DNA from: an uncultured Sphingomonas sp.
Lineage (GTDB): Bacteria > Pseudomonadota > Alphaproteobacteria > Sphingomonadales > Sphingomonadaceae
NCBI RefSeq assembly: GCF_913777625.1
Contig: NZ_CAJYTI010000040.1
Span: 186,001-250,000, forward strand
Direction of reading: 5' to 3'
DNA length: 64,000 bases
Under the pieces are notes generated by a model. It was not told the DNA's origin and made no database searches. It saw only the letters and a list, made by a program, of their open reading frames with translations. Below are positions 35,149 through 48,539 of this stretch, one piece after another; position 1 is the stretch's first letter; every line of letters starts with the position of its first letter. The position numbers were made by a program, and so were the translations under genes.

Positions 35149-35179
35149 GGTATCGCGTTCCCGCGCCGACGCAAGCCGC

Positions 35180-35830
35180 TCAGCGATCGGTCCCGATGCC
35201 CCGTGCGAGCAGCTGCGCCACCACGTCGGCGATCGCCTCGGGCGGGGTGCCCTCGTCCCACACGCTGTAGCGGAGCCCCAGGAACACGTTCATCCCCATG
35301 ATCGCCCAGGCGTGGATTTCGCTGACGTCGTCGCGCACCTCTCCGCGATCGGCGGCGGCGCGCAGGCGGGCGGCGATACGGTCGGCGGTGCTCGCATAAT
35401 GGTGGCGGAAGCTGGCGGGATCGACGAACTCGGCCTCGTCGACGATGCGGTAGATTTCCTTGTGCGCGCGGGCGAAGCGGATGAAGGCGAGCAATGCCGC
35501 GCGCTCGGCGTCGATCTGGTCGCGCGCGCCGCGCAGTGCCGGGCCGACATGCTCGCGCACCTGATCGCTCATGTCGCGGACCAGCGCGCGGAACACCGCG
35601 TCCTTCGAATCGAAATAGGTGTAGAAGCTGCCCAGCGCGACGCCGGCCCGCCGCGTGATTCCGCTGATCGAGCCTTCGTGAAAGCCCTTCTCGCCGAATT
35701 CGGCGGCGGCGGCATCCAGGATCGCGCGCAGCGTACGCCGTCCGCGCTCGGTGCGCGGCACCTTCGCATCGTTCGGCGACTCGCCGCCTTCCGGCACGGA
35801 AGTGGCTGAAATGCCACGCTCGCCCGCCAT
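35180..35830 (-). CDS. TetR family transcriptional regulator
   Basis: A 216-residue regulator. The N-terminal helix-turn-helix is at about residues 27-73: LRAILDAAAAEFGEKGFHEG, ISGITRRAGVALGSFYTYFD and SKDAVFRAL. The C-terminal domain (about 90-216) would bind a ligand, unknown. It diverges from the TonB receptor gene, and two related inverted repeats in the 112-base gap look like its operators. It probably represses the receptor gene and itself until its ligand appears. Confidence 0.9.
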   Translation of the reverse strand: MAGERGISATSVPEGGESPNDAKVPRTERGRRTLRAILDAAAAEFGEKGFHEGSISGITRRAGVALGSFYTYFDSKDAVFRALVRDMSDQVREHVGPALRGARDQIDAERAALLAFIRFARAHKEIYRIVDEAEFVDPASFRHHYASTADRIAARLRAAADRGEVRDDVSEIHAWAIMGMNVFLGLRYSVWDEGTPPEAIADVVAQLLARGIGTDR

Positions 35831-35857
35831 GCTACGCCTCCCCTACAGATCCCAAGT

Positions 35858-35878
35858 TGAAACCCGGTTCAGGTTTCA
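35858..35878. promoter_or_regulatory. Operator-like inverted repeat, site 1 (TetR candidate)
   Basis: TGAAACC at 35858-35864 and GGTTTCA at 35872-35878 form a perfect 7-base inverted repeat with a 7-base centre (CGGTTCA). It is centred between the divergent TetR and TonB-receptor starts. The centre shares AACCCG-x-GTTCA with site 2, suggesting one binding protein. Confidence 0.65.
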
Positions 35879-35901
35879 GTATAGCGTCCCGTAACAGCTT
35901 A

Positions 35902-35924
35902 CAACCCGCGTTCAAGATGGGTTG
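35902..35924. promoter_or_regulatory. Operator-like inverted repeat, site 2 (TetR candidate)
   Basis: CAACCC at 35902-35907 and GGGTTG at 35919-35924 face each other around GCGTTCAAGAT. It repeats the core AACCCGxGTTCA seen in site 1, and lies only about 18 bases upstream of the receptor start, so a bound repressor would block transcription or translation of the receptor. Confidence 0.55.
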
Positions 35925-35942
35925 CACCAGGGGAGGATTACC

Positions 35943-38276
<2,334 letters not shown>

Positions 38277-38294
38277 CCTTGCACCCACTCCTTG

Positions 38295-38389
38295 GTCATT
38301 CCCCCGAAGGGGGGAATCCATTGGCCTGAGCGCTGGGGGCAGGAACCGCAGCACCTGCGCGAATGGATCCCCGCCTCCGCGGGGATGAC
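38295..38389. repeat. Dispersed palindromic REP pair, copy 3
   Basis: Left unit GTCATTCCCCCGAAGGGGGG continues with AATCCATTGG; the right unit is ATGGATCCCCGCCTCCGCGG ending GGATGAC. The same left-right inverted layout as copies 1 and 2. It lies between the TonB receptor stop and the MFS gene, in a place where it could dampen read-through. Confidence 0.9.
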
Positions 38390-38461
38390 AAGGGTTGGCG
38401 TCGACCCTCGTCCCGGTAAGAATGACGGCCAGCAACATCGATCCATCGGCGAGGAGCCACC

Positions 38462-39715
38462 ATGCCCACGCACCCCACCCGTCCCGGCACCCCGCGCGGC
38501 ATTGTCCTCGCGATGTTGCTGCTCGTCTATATCTTCAACTTCCTCGACCGGCAGATCCTCTCCATCCTCGCCCAGTCGGTGAAGGCGGACCTGAAGCTCG
38601 ATGACGGGCAGCTCGGGCTGCTCGGCGGCTTCGCCTTTGCGCTGCTCTACTCCACGCTCGCCATCCCGCTGGCGATGCTGGCGGATCGCACCAGCCGCAG
38701 CTGGGTCATCACGGTCTCGCTGGGAGTGTGGAGCACGTTCACGGCGCTCTGCGGCACGGCGCACAGCTTCACGACGATGTTCCTCTTCCGCCTCGGCGTC
38801 GGGGTCGGCGAAGCCGGCGGGGTGGCGCCCAGCTATGCGCTGATCGCCGACGCCTATCCGGCCGAGCGGCGATCCCGTGCGCTCTCCATCTATTCGCTGG
38901 GCATCCCCTTGGGCTCGGCGGGCGGCGCGCTGCTCGGCGGCTATATCGCCCATGCGGTGGAGTGGCGGACGGCCTTCCTCGTCGTCGGCGTACTCGGCCT
39001 GCTCATCGCCGTCCCGTTCAAATGGATCGTCCGCGATCCTCCCCGCGCGGCCCCGACCTCGGACGCGGTACCCTGGGCCCGCGTCTTCGTGATCCTCGCC
39101 GCCAAGCCCAGCTTCTGGCTGCTCGCCTTCGGCGCGGCGGCCGGGTCGATGTGCGGGTACGGGATCGCCTTCTGGCTGCCGAGCCTGATGCTGCGCAGCT
39201 TCCAGCTGAACATCGCGCAGGTCGGTCAGTTCTTCGGCGGGCTGCTGCTCACCGGCGGCGTTGCGGGCATCCTGCTCGGCGGCTGGCTGGGCGACCGGCT
39301 GGGGCAGCGCGATCGGAAGTGGTACGCGCTCGCGCCCGCGATCAGCTATGTCGTCGGCCTGCCTTTGTTCGTGGCGGGCGTGCTGGCGCACAGCTGGCAG
39401 GCGGCCTTCCTGCTGTTCCTCGTACCGCAGGCGCTGGTCTATGTCTGGCTGGGGCCGGTGATCACCGCCGTCCAGCACCTGGTGCCGCCGCAGATGCGCG
39501 CCACCGCCTCGGCCTCGTTCCTGCTGATCAACAACCTGCTCGGGCTGGGCGTCGGCCCCTGGCTGATCGGGCTACTCTCCAAGCAGCTGGCACCGACATA
39601 CGGGGCCGCCGATGGCCTGCGCTACGCGATCGCCGCGGGGCTGGGCCTGTATCTCGTCGCAGGCATCCTGACCGCGCTGGCGAGCCGGACGCTGGCGCGC
39701 GACTGGGCCGACTGA
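38462..39715 (+). CDS. MFS transporter, spinster-like
   Basis: A 417-residue major-facilitator protein with twelve transmembrane helices. The N-terminal half has YIFNFLDRQILSILAQSVK and the loop 2-3 motif LADRTSRSWV; helix 5 region has GVGVGEAGGVAPSYALIADA, typical of the spinster-like group that sphingomonads often pair with TonB receptors. It should carry the molecule imported by the receptor across the inner membrane, but direction and substrate are not proven. ATG 38462 has GAGGAG upstream. A small coiled-coil gene follows after 44 bases. Confidence 0.9.
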   Translation: MPTHPTRPGTPRGIVLAMLLLVYIFNFLDRQILSILAQSVKADLKLDDGQLGLLGGFAFALLYSTLAIPLAMLADRTSRSWVITVSLGVWSTFTALCGTAHSFTTMFLFRLGVGVGEAGGVAPSYALIADAYPAERRSRALSIYSLGIPLGSAGGALLGGYIAHAVEWRTAFLVVGVLGLLIAVPFKWIVRDPPRAAPTSDAVPWARVFVILAAKPSFWLLAFGAAAGSMCGYGIAFWLPSLMLRSFQLNIAQVGQFFGGLLLTGGVAGILLGGWLGDRLGQRDRKWYALAPAISYVVGLPLFVAGVLAHSWQAAFLLFLVPQALVYVWLGPVITAVQHLVPPQMRATASASFLLINNLLGLGVGPWLIGLLSKQLAPTYGAADGLRYAIAAGLGLYLVAGILTALASRTLARDWAD

Positions 39716-39759
39716 CCCCGCGATTCCCGCACCATCCTGGTTACGCCTATAATAACCAC

Positions 39760-39999
39760 ATGAGCTATACCCCGACCGACCTCGTCAAAGCCGAGAAGAA
39801 TGTGGTACTCGCCGAGCGCCACATTGCCGCCCAGCAGGAAGTCCTCGCGATGATGCGTGCCGCCGGCACCGACACCGCCGGTGCCGAGGAACTGCTCGCC
39901 AAGTTCGAAGCCGATCGCGCCCGTGCCGAGCGCATCCGTGACTGGATCGCCAGCGGCCTCGGCGAGCGCAGCCGCGAGCCGCAGCGCGTCGCCGCCTGA
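39760..39999 (+). CDS. Small coiled-coil protein, unknown
   Basis: A 79-residue protein (MSYTPTDLVKAEKNVVLAER ...), mostly helical with heptad-like spacing of Leu, Ala and Val from about 8 to 70. It has no signal peptide or metal site. Proteins of this type occur in sphingomonads as short conserved hypotheticals. It sits 44 bases after the MFS gene and is followed by a strong hairpin, consistent with a real 3' end. Function unknown. Confidence 0.7.
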   Translation: MSYTPTDLVKAEKNVVLAERHIAAQQEVLAMMRAAGTDTAGAEELLAKFEADRARAERIRDWIASGLGERSREPQRVAA

Positions 40000-40005
40000 A
40001 CCGAC

Positions 40006-40027
40006 CCTCCCGGCCGAAACCGGGAGG
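40006..40027. terminator. Bidirectional hairpin between the small coiled-coil gene and the GH2 gene
   Basis: CCTCCCGG at 40006-40013 pairs perfectly with CCGGGAGG at 40020-40027 around CCGAAA. Both flanking genes converge here, so it probably ends transcription from both sides. There is no clear U tract. Confidence 0.65.
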
Positions 40028-40038
40028 AGGCTCGGCGC

Positions 40039-43000
40039 CTACTTCCCCGTCGCCGCGACGGTCGCCGGATTGACGTTCCAGCCGCGCACGGTGAGGTGCG
40101 GTGTGGCGGTGACCCCCGCCGGATAGCGCACGCTCAACACGCGGTGCTGGCCCGGGAGCAGCGAGACATAATTGTCGCTGTAATAGGCCGGCAGGATCCG
40201 CTTGCCCTCGGCATCGACCAACGTGAACTTGGCGTTGAGCACCGGCACCGTGCCCTTGTTGGCGACGGTGACGGTGATTGCCTTGTCCTCGCCGTCCACC
40301 TTCGGCGTGCTCGCCTGCACCTCAAGCGGCACCGAGGCGAGGCTGACCAGCGCGCGATACGCGGTGTCGTCGCGGCCGCGCCAGTAGAAGTTGCGCGAGA
40401 CCAGCGCGCCCTTGGCGTCGGTCAGCGTCAGCTCGACGAGCAGCATCGGGCTGGCCGCGTAGAGCCGGTCGAGCGGCACGGCGTCGAGCGTCGTCACCCG
40501 ATTGGCCCTGGCATCCACCTTGTCGGTGCGCGCGAACAGCTGGACATTGTCGAGGCTGACGACGCGGGTCTTGGCGGTCAGCCCGCGCTGGTCGTCGCGC
40601 GTGGTGTTGAGCACCACCAGCTGGTTGTCGGGCAGGTTGAGCTGGATGTGCACCGGCTCCACGGCATTCTTCGCACCGTAATAGGAGGCCTGGGTGTCAT
40701 AGTCCCAGCTGTAGATCTGCCACATGTTCGACGGCCAGGACGGGTGCGTCATCCACAAGAGACGCCCGCTGTTCTTGGTCCAGAGATGGCCCAGGAACCC
40801 TTCGTACATCGCCTTGTGGGTTTCGAGGTTCATCATCTGCGCCTTGCGCTCGAAATCCTCGAAGCTCAGCGGCTCGCCGAACATCGTGGTCAGCGCGGTC
40901 ATGAAGCTCTTGGTGTCGCCGTTTCCGCCGAAATGCCAGTCGTGATAGGCGAGCGTATCGGAGAGCGGCCAGCGATCCTTGGCCGGCATGTTGGCCGACA
41001 CCGATTCCAGCGTGGAGAGCGAAGGCGTGCCGGTCTCGACCGAGAAGCCGGTGGCGAGATCAGTGAAATAGCCCACCGGCGCGCGGTAATTGTACGGGCC
41101 GGAGCCTTGCAGGTTCACCACGTTCGAGCTGCCGGTGTACCAGCGGGTGCCGTCCAGCTCGCGGATCGCCTGGTCGAGGCCCTCGTTGAGCGTGGGGTAC
41201 GGCACGCCTTCGTTGCGGCCGAACCAGACGACGATCGAGGGATGGTTGCGGTAGCGCGCCACCACGTCGCGGGCATTGGCGAGGAACAGCGCGGCATCGT
41301 CCGGCTCGACCTGGAAATTCTGGGTCGACTGCCAGAAATCGTTGAGCACCATCATGCCGTTCTCGTCGGCGAGCTCGAAGAACTCCTCTTCGTCGTTGTT
41401 GCCCATCCAGTTGCGGATGATGTTCATGTGCGCCTCGCGCTGGAGGCGGAAATAGGGGGCAAGCCGCTCGCGGCTGACCTGCTTCATCGCATCGTCCATG
41501 CCCCAGTTGCCGCCGCGCGCGGCGATCTTCACGCCGTTGACGCGGATCACCAGGTGCGGCTCGGGCAGCGTCTCCTCGGGGATGGCGGTGACCGCCTTGG
41601 AGGTCTCGCCCGCAGGGGTGAGCGATTCCGCCCAGCCGGTGGGGCTCTGTTTGAGCGCTTCGTGGCGCACGTCGATCAGCTGCTGGCCGGCAAGCGATCC
41701 GTCGGTGAACTGCAGGTTCACCCGGCGCAGCTGGCCGACATGGTCGAACAGCGACAGGTCGTAGCTCACCTCGCGGATGCCGAAGCGCAGCGCCTTGGTG
41801 TCGCTCGCCTGGCCGTTCGCGGCGGCCTCGATCTTCAGGTCGTGCAGCGCCGGGTCGCCATAGCCGTTCGGCCACCACAGCTTCGGGTTGTGCACGGTGA
41901 GCTGGTGGAATTCGGTGGGCGTGAAGCGCACTTCCCCCTTGCCCGGCTGGGCGGTGACGGTCTTCTCCACGGTCACGTCGTCGAACGCGGCGCGGATCGT
42001 CACCGGCTGGGCGGTGGCGGCACGGTTCTCGAACGGCACGGTGATGTAGACGTCGGCGCTGTCGGTGCGCGGCAGCGGCAGGTCGGTCACGACATGCGGA
42101 TCGCCGATCTTGATATCGCCGGTCGCGACCAGCTCGACGGGGCGCCAGATGCCGGTGTTGCGGTCGCGGATGCCGGGGATCCAGTCCCAGCCCTCGGTCG
42201 CGACGAAGGTGGGGCCGTCGATCGCGAGCTGGCCGCCATTCTCGCCGACGCCGGCCTTGATCGACTGTTCGTGCGGGATGCCGGGATGCGGCGGCGGCGA
42301 GACGCGCACGGCGATGACGTTCTCGCCCGCCGTCGGCACGATTTCGAACTGGCCGCGGATGAAGGCGCCGCGGGTGCCGCCCTGGCGCTGGCCGTTGACC
42401 CACACTTCCGAGGCATAGTTGATGCCGCCGAACACCAGGGTCAGCCGCCTGCCGGCGGCCTCCGCCGGGACGGTGAAGCTGGTGCGGTACCAATAATCCT
42501 GCCGTGCCAGGCTCTCGGGAATCTTGAGGTTGTTGAGGCCGTAATAGGGGTCCGGGTACACACCGCGATCGACGAGCGTGGTCAGCACCGTGCCGGGCAC
42601 GGTCGCCGCATACCAGGTGCCCTCGGGCTTGCCGGGGCGCGACAGCGTGCCGCCATCGGCGGGGATGCCGGGTGCGGCGGCGAGCTGCCAGCCGTTGATC
42701 TGCCAGCGCAGCGGACCTGCGGGCGCGAGGCTCGGCAGCGCCGGCACCGGCTTGGCGACCGGCGGGGTATAGGCGGTGGCGCTCTGCGGCAGCGTCCAGG
42801 GATCCTGCTGGCGCGTCATGCCGATATTGGCGGTCTTCTGCAGGTCCCAGCCCACTCCGACGCGCCACATCTGGACCAGCTCGAACGCCGGCGGGCTGCC
42901 CGCCTCGTTCTGCACTTCGCTCGCGCCCAGCGCGACGCCGCGCAGCTGCGCCTGGACCAGCGATCCGCCGAAATGCGGCTGCCCCGCCACCACCGGCGCC

Positions 43001-43467
43001 AACGCGATCCGTGCGTCGACCGCGGCGCCATTCAGCGCGCCCTCGCCGACCTGCTTGCCGTCCAGATAGAGCCGCACCCGGCCGCCCTCGATCACCGCGG
43101 CGACATGCGCCCAGCGGCCGGCCGCCAGCTTGGCGGTGCTGTTCACCGCCGTCCCGCTGCCGAAGAAGTGGGGCGCGCCATTCCGCAGCCCCAGGCAGCG
43201 GCAGTCACCGCCAGGATCGCCGAACGCGATCAGCGTCACCACCCCCTGCTGGACCAGATCCGGCTTCACCCAGGCGGACAAGGTCACCGGCGCGCCCGAG
43301 CGCAACAGCGCGTCGGCGCCGCTCAGCGGCCGATCGATGCCGATGCCGCCGGCGAGGAAGCTGGCATTATAGGGCCCGCCATTGTCCGGCTCGGCCGCCT
43401 GCACCGCGGTGATGGCCAGCATGGCGGCACCCAACAGCATGGCGCGGGTCGCGTTGCGCATCGTCAT
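40039..43467 (-). CDS. Secreted LamG-domain glycoside hydrolase family 2
   Basis: An 1142-residue exported enzyme. The signal peptide ends near residue 24 (ITAVQAAE). A LamG/concanavalin-like domain (about 40-190: VTLSAWVKPDL, WAHVAAVIEGGRVRLYLDGK) precedes the GH2 part, with sugar-binding jelly roll (about 260-430), Ig-like domains and a TIM barrel. The likely acid/base is E753 in VVWFGRNEGVPY and the nucleophile E811 in GFSVETGTPSLSTL. The barrel resembles exo-beta-glucosaminidase/mannosidase types rather than beta-galactosidase, but the substrate is not established. It diverges from a ROK regulator and fits the downstream sugar genes. Confidence 0.85.
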   Translation of the reverse strand: MTMRNATRAMLLGAAMLAITAVQAAEPDNGGPYNASFLAGGIGIDRPLSGADALLRSGAPVTLSAWVKPDLVQQGVVTLIAFGDPGGDCRCLGLRNGAPHFFGSGTAVNSTAKLAAGRWAHVAAVIEGGRVRLYLDGKQVGEGALNGAAVDARIALAPVVAGQPHFGGSLVQAQLRGVALGASEVQNEAGSPPAFELVQMWRVGVGWDLQKTANIGMTRQQDPWTLPQSATAYTPPVAKPVPALPSLAPAGPLRWQINGWQLAAAPGIPADGGTLSRPGKPEGTWYAATVPGTVLTTLVDRGVYPDPYYGLNNLKIPESLARQDYWYRTSFTVPAEAAGRRLTLVFGGINYASEVWVNGQRQGGTRGAFIRGQFEIVPTAGENVIAVRVSPPPHPGIPHEQSIKAGVGENGGQLAIDGPTFVATEGWDWIPGIRDRNTGIWRPVELVATGDIKIGDPHVVTDLPLPRTDSADVYITVPFENRAATAQPVTIRAAFDDVTVEKTVTAQPGKGEVRFTPTEFHQLTVHNPKLWWPNGYGDPALHDLKIEAAANGQASDTKALRFGIREVSYDLSLFDHVGQLRRVNLQFTDGSLAGQQLIDVRHEALKQSPTGWAESLTPAGETSKAVTAIPEETLPEPHLVIRVNGVKIAARGGNWGMDDAMKQVSRERLAPYFRLQREAHMNIIRNWMGNNDEEEFFELADENGMMVLNDFWQSTQNFQVEPDDAALFLANARDVVARYRNHPSIVVWFGRNEGVPYPTLNEGLDQAIRELDGTRWYTGSSNVVNLQGSGPYNYRAPVGYFTDLATGFSVETGTPSLSTLESVSANMPAKDRWPLSDTLAYHDWHFGGNGDTKSFMTALTTMFGEPLSFEDFERKAQMMNLETHKAMYEGFLGHLWTKNSGRLLWMTHPSWPSNMWQIYSWDYDTQASYYGAKNAVEPVHIQLNLPDNQLVVLNTTRDDQRGLTAKTRVVSLDNVQLFARTDKVDARANRVTTLDAVPLDRLYAASPMLLVELTLTDAKGALVSRNFYWRGRDDTAYRALVSLASVPLEVQASTPKVDGEDKAITVTVANKGTVPVLNAKFTLVDAEGKRILPAYYSDNYVSLLPGQHRVLSVRYPAGVTATPHLTVRGWNVNPATVAATGK

Positions 43468-43630
43468 TCCTCCCCAGTTGTGCGCCGGGCCCGCGCGTGT
43501 CGCGCCCCGGGGTCCATTCGTTGCCGTTCGGCACCGCCGCTGTTTTTATTCACCAAATTTAGTAATTCAACCGAAGAGATCGTCTCGGCGCTTGCACCCT
43601 GGCCCTAAATCGACTGTTATCGCAACCACC
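43468..43630. promoter_or_regulatory. Divergent promoter region of GH2 and ROK regulator genes
   Basis: An AT-rich patch at about 43540-43570 stands out in the GC-rich DNA. It contains the pseudo-palindrome ACCAAATTTAGT (43552-43563), a plausible site for the ROK regulator, which is encoded 68 bases away. A core promoter probably overlaps it. Confidence 0.5.
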
Positions 43631-44854
43631 ATGACCAGCGGCCGCCCTCCGATCCGCCTTTCGGGTACCAACCTGGAACGTGCTGCTGACCATAATCAGC
43701 GCGTCACCCTGCATGCGATCCGCGCCAACGGCTCGCTGACCCGGGTGGACCTGGCACGCATTACCGGGCTCACCGCCGCGGCGATCGCCAACATCACCAA
43801 GCGGCTGCTGGCGGACGGACTGATCCAGGAGGCCGGGCGGCGCTTCGGCGGGCGGGGCCAGCCGCCGACCAACCTGATCATCAACCCCCGGGCGTGCTAC
43901 TCGCTGGGCCTCAATATCGATCGCGACCATGTCACGCTGGTGCTCGTCGATTTCCTCGGCGAGACCGTGGCGCGCGCGACCCGCGAGATCGACTTCGCGC
44001 TGCCCGAGCAGGTGGCGGACTTCTATCGCGCCGAAGTCGAGGCGCTGATCGCCTCCGCGGGCGTGGACCGGCGTCGGATCGTCGGCCTCGGCATCGCCAG
44101 CCCGGACGATCTCGGACTGATCGAGCTCCCCGGCATGCCGGACGCCTATCGCCGCTGGGAAGAGACCGATCTGGCCGAACTGCTCGCCGAGCCGCTCGAC
44201 CTGCCGGTGTTCGTCGAGAACGACGCCGCCGCCGCCGCGATGGGCGAGCTGCAGCTTGGGCTGGGCCTCCAGCATTCGAGCTTCTTCTACATCCTGATCT
44301 CCTCGGCGCTGGGCGGCGGGCTGGTGATCGACAGCAACTATTTCCGCGGCGCTACCGGCCGCAGCGGCGAGCTGGGCTTCCTCACCCATCGCGACCCCGA
44401 CGGCGTGGTGCGGCAGATCCAGACGCATGTTTCGCTCTCTGGCCTCGCCGCGCCGCTGGAGGCCGCCGGATACAGCCTGCAGGACATGCTCGCCTGCGAC
44501 GGCAGCGATCCTGCGCTGGAAGCGGTGGTCGATGCCTGGATCGAGGAAGCGGCGCGGCTGCTCGTCCAGCCGCTGCTCGCGGTGAACTGCCTGATCAATC
44601 CGGAGGCCGTCTTGATCGGCGGCCGCCTGCCCGGCCGCCATGTCGACCGGCTGGCCGAGCGGACCAACGCAGTGCTTGCCGAGCAGCGCGGCGACGCACC
44701 GGCGCTGGCGCCGATCGCCCGCGCCCAGCTTTCCGCCGACGCGCCGGCAGTGGGCGCGGCGATCCTGCCGTTCAGCTACTTCCTGCTGCCGAAGAGCAGT
44801 GCGCTGTGGAAGGCATCGGCCAGCGAAGGCGAGATCGCCGCAGCCTTCGCCTGA
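43631..44854 (+). CDS. ROK family transcriptional regulator
   Basis: A 407-residue NagC/Mlc/XylR-type protein. The N-terminal winged helix (about 20-80) has NGSLTRVDLARITGLTAAAI. The ROK sugar-binding part follows (about 90-380), including ENDAAAAAMGELQLGLG and GRSGELGFLTHRDPDG. The usual ROK zinc motif (Cys-x-Cys-Gly-x-x-Gly-Cys) is absent: the stretch after GELGF has no cysteine, so this branch may sense its ligand differently. It should control the divergent GH2 gene and perhaps the sugar genes downstream. Confidence 0.88.
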   Translation: MTSGRPPIRLSGTNLERAADHNQRVTLHAIRANGSLTRVDLARITGLTAAAIANITKRLLADGLIQEAGRRFGGRGQPPTNLIINPRACYSLGLNIDRDHVTLVLVDFLGETVARATREIDFALPEQVADFYRAEVEALIASAGVDRRRIVGLGIASPDDLGLIELPGMPDAYRRWEETDLAELLAEPLDLPVFVENDAAAAAMGELQLGLGLQHSSFFYILISSALGGGLVIDSNYFRGATGRSGELGFLTHRDPDGVVRQIQTHVSLSGLAAPLEAAGYSLQDMLACDGSDPALEAVVDAWIEEAARLLVQPLLAVNCLINPEAVLIGGRLPGRHVDRLAERTNAVLAEQRGDAPALAPIARAQLSADAPAVGAAILPFSYFLLPKSSALWKASASEGEIAAAFA

Positions 44855-45034
44855 CCGCCCATTAAATCAATCGAACAACTTTAATCTTGTGCCGCGCCTC
44901 TCCCAAGGGCAGAGACAGGCCGCGCCAAGAGGCGCAGATTGGTAGCCGATCGGCAACGCGCCGGCGGAGCGGGAGGGGACATTGGTGGCGATCGACCAGC
45001 GGGCAACGTGCGGCATTCCGGGCATGCAGCGCTG
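44855..45034. other. Intergenic region between ROK regulator and fructokinase
   Basis: GCGCCTCT at 44894-44901 and AGAGGCGC at 44928-44935 form an 8-base inverted repeat with a 26-base loop, possibly ending the regulator transcript or forming leader structure. The fructokinase start at 45035 has only a weak ribosome binding site. Nothing else is recognised. Confidence 0.4.
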
Positions 45035-45934
45035 ATGTCGCACCCTGTCCCCTTTGTCGGCATCGAACTTGGCGGCACCAAATGCGTGCTGACGCTCGCC
45101 CGCGGTCCGAACGACATCCTTGCCCAGGAAACCGTGCCGACCCAGGCGCCGGACACCACCCTGTCCGCGATCGAGGCCGTGCTTGCGCGCTGGTGGGCGG
45201 AGACCGGCTTTGCGGCGATCGGCATCGCCAGCTTCGGGCCGGTATGCCTCGATACCGCCAACCCGCAGTTCGGCCATATCCTCACCACCTCCAAGCCCGG
45301 CTGGAGCGGCACCGATGTCGCTCGCCGGCTTGCCGCGCAGTATGCGGTGCCGATGGCGTTCGACACCGATGTGAACGGTGCGGCATTGGCCGAGATGCGC
45401 TGGGGCACGGGGCAAGGGCTCAGCGACTTCGCCTATGTGACCGTCGGCACCGGCGTCGGCGTGGGGCTGGTGGTGAACGGACGACCGACCCGCGGCATCG
45501 GGCATTGTGAGATGGGGCATATCCGCGTCCCGCGCCTGCCCGAAGATAGCGCGCCGAGCGGCTGCCCCTTCCATGACGACTGTATCGAAGGCCTCGCCTC
45601 CGGCACCGGCATCCGCGCGGCGCTGGGCGACCAGCCGGTGGAAACGGTCGGCACCGACCATCCCGTGTGGGACCGTGTCGCGTCGGCGATCGCGCTGCTC
45701 TGCCACACGCTGGTAGCGACCACCGGGCCGCAGCGCATCGCCATCGGCGGCGGCGTCCTGCAGCGCCAGCCGCACCTGCTCGAGCGGATCGACCCGCTGC
45801 TTCGCGCCAGCATCGCCGGCTATCTGGTCGTGCCGCCGGCCCCGTATGTCGTGGCACCGGCGCTGGAGGATCTCGCAGGTCCCTTGGGACCGATCGCCAT
45901 GGCGATGGATGCACTGGACAGCGCCATCGCATGA
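45035..45934 (+). CDS. ROK-type fructokinase
   Basis: A 299-residue sugar kinase. The phosphate-binding opening is FVGIELGGTKCVLTLARG; the family motif GTGVGVGLVVNG and GHCEMGHIRVPRL lie in mid-protein. The zinc/substrate region SGCPFHDDCIEGLASG is the form found in Mak-type fructokinases, and IGGGVLQRQPHLL is the later nucleotide motif. It should phosphorylate fructose, or another hexose, with ATP in the cytoplasm. It lies between the ROK regulator and the GH3 gene, feeding sugar released outside into glycolysis. Confidence 0.88.
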   Translation: MSHPVPFVGIELGGTKCVLTLARGPNDILAQETVPTQAPDTTLSAIEAVLARWWAETGFAAIGIASFGPVCLDTANPQFGHILTTSKPGWSGTDVARRLAAQYAVPMAFDTDVNGAALAEMRWGTGQGLSDFAYVTVGTGVGVGLVVNGRPTRGIGHCEMGHIRVPRLPEDSAPSGCPFHDDCIEGLASGTGIRAALGDQPVETVGTDHPVWDRVASAIALLCHTLVATTGPQRIAIGGGVLQRQPHLLERIDPLLRASIAGYLVVPPAPYVVAPALEDLAGPLGPIAMAMDALDSAIA

Positions 45935-46085
45935 TTTCGGGTCGAAAATCCGTCCCGAACCAGATAGATGCAGATCCCAACGCCGGAGGACGGCGCCGAC
46001 CATCCGGCAGGCTCCGCGCCCGCCGCATGGACTTGGGCGCCGATCCTGCGGTATCGCTACCAAAGAACACCGAAGGGGAGAGACG

Positions 46086-48535
<2,450 letters not shown>

Positions 48536-48539
<4 letters not shown>

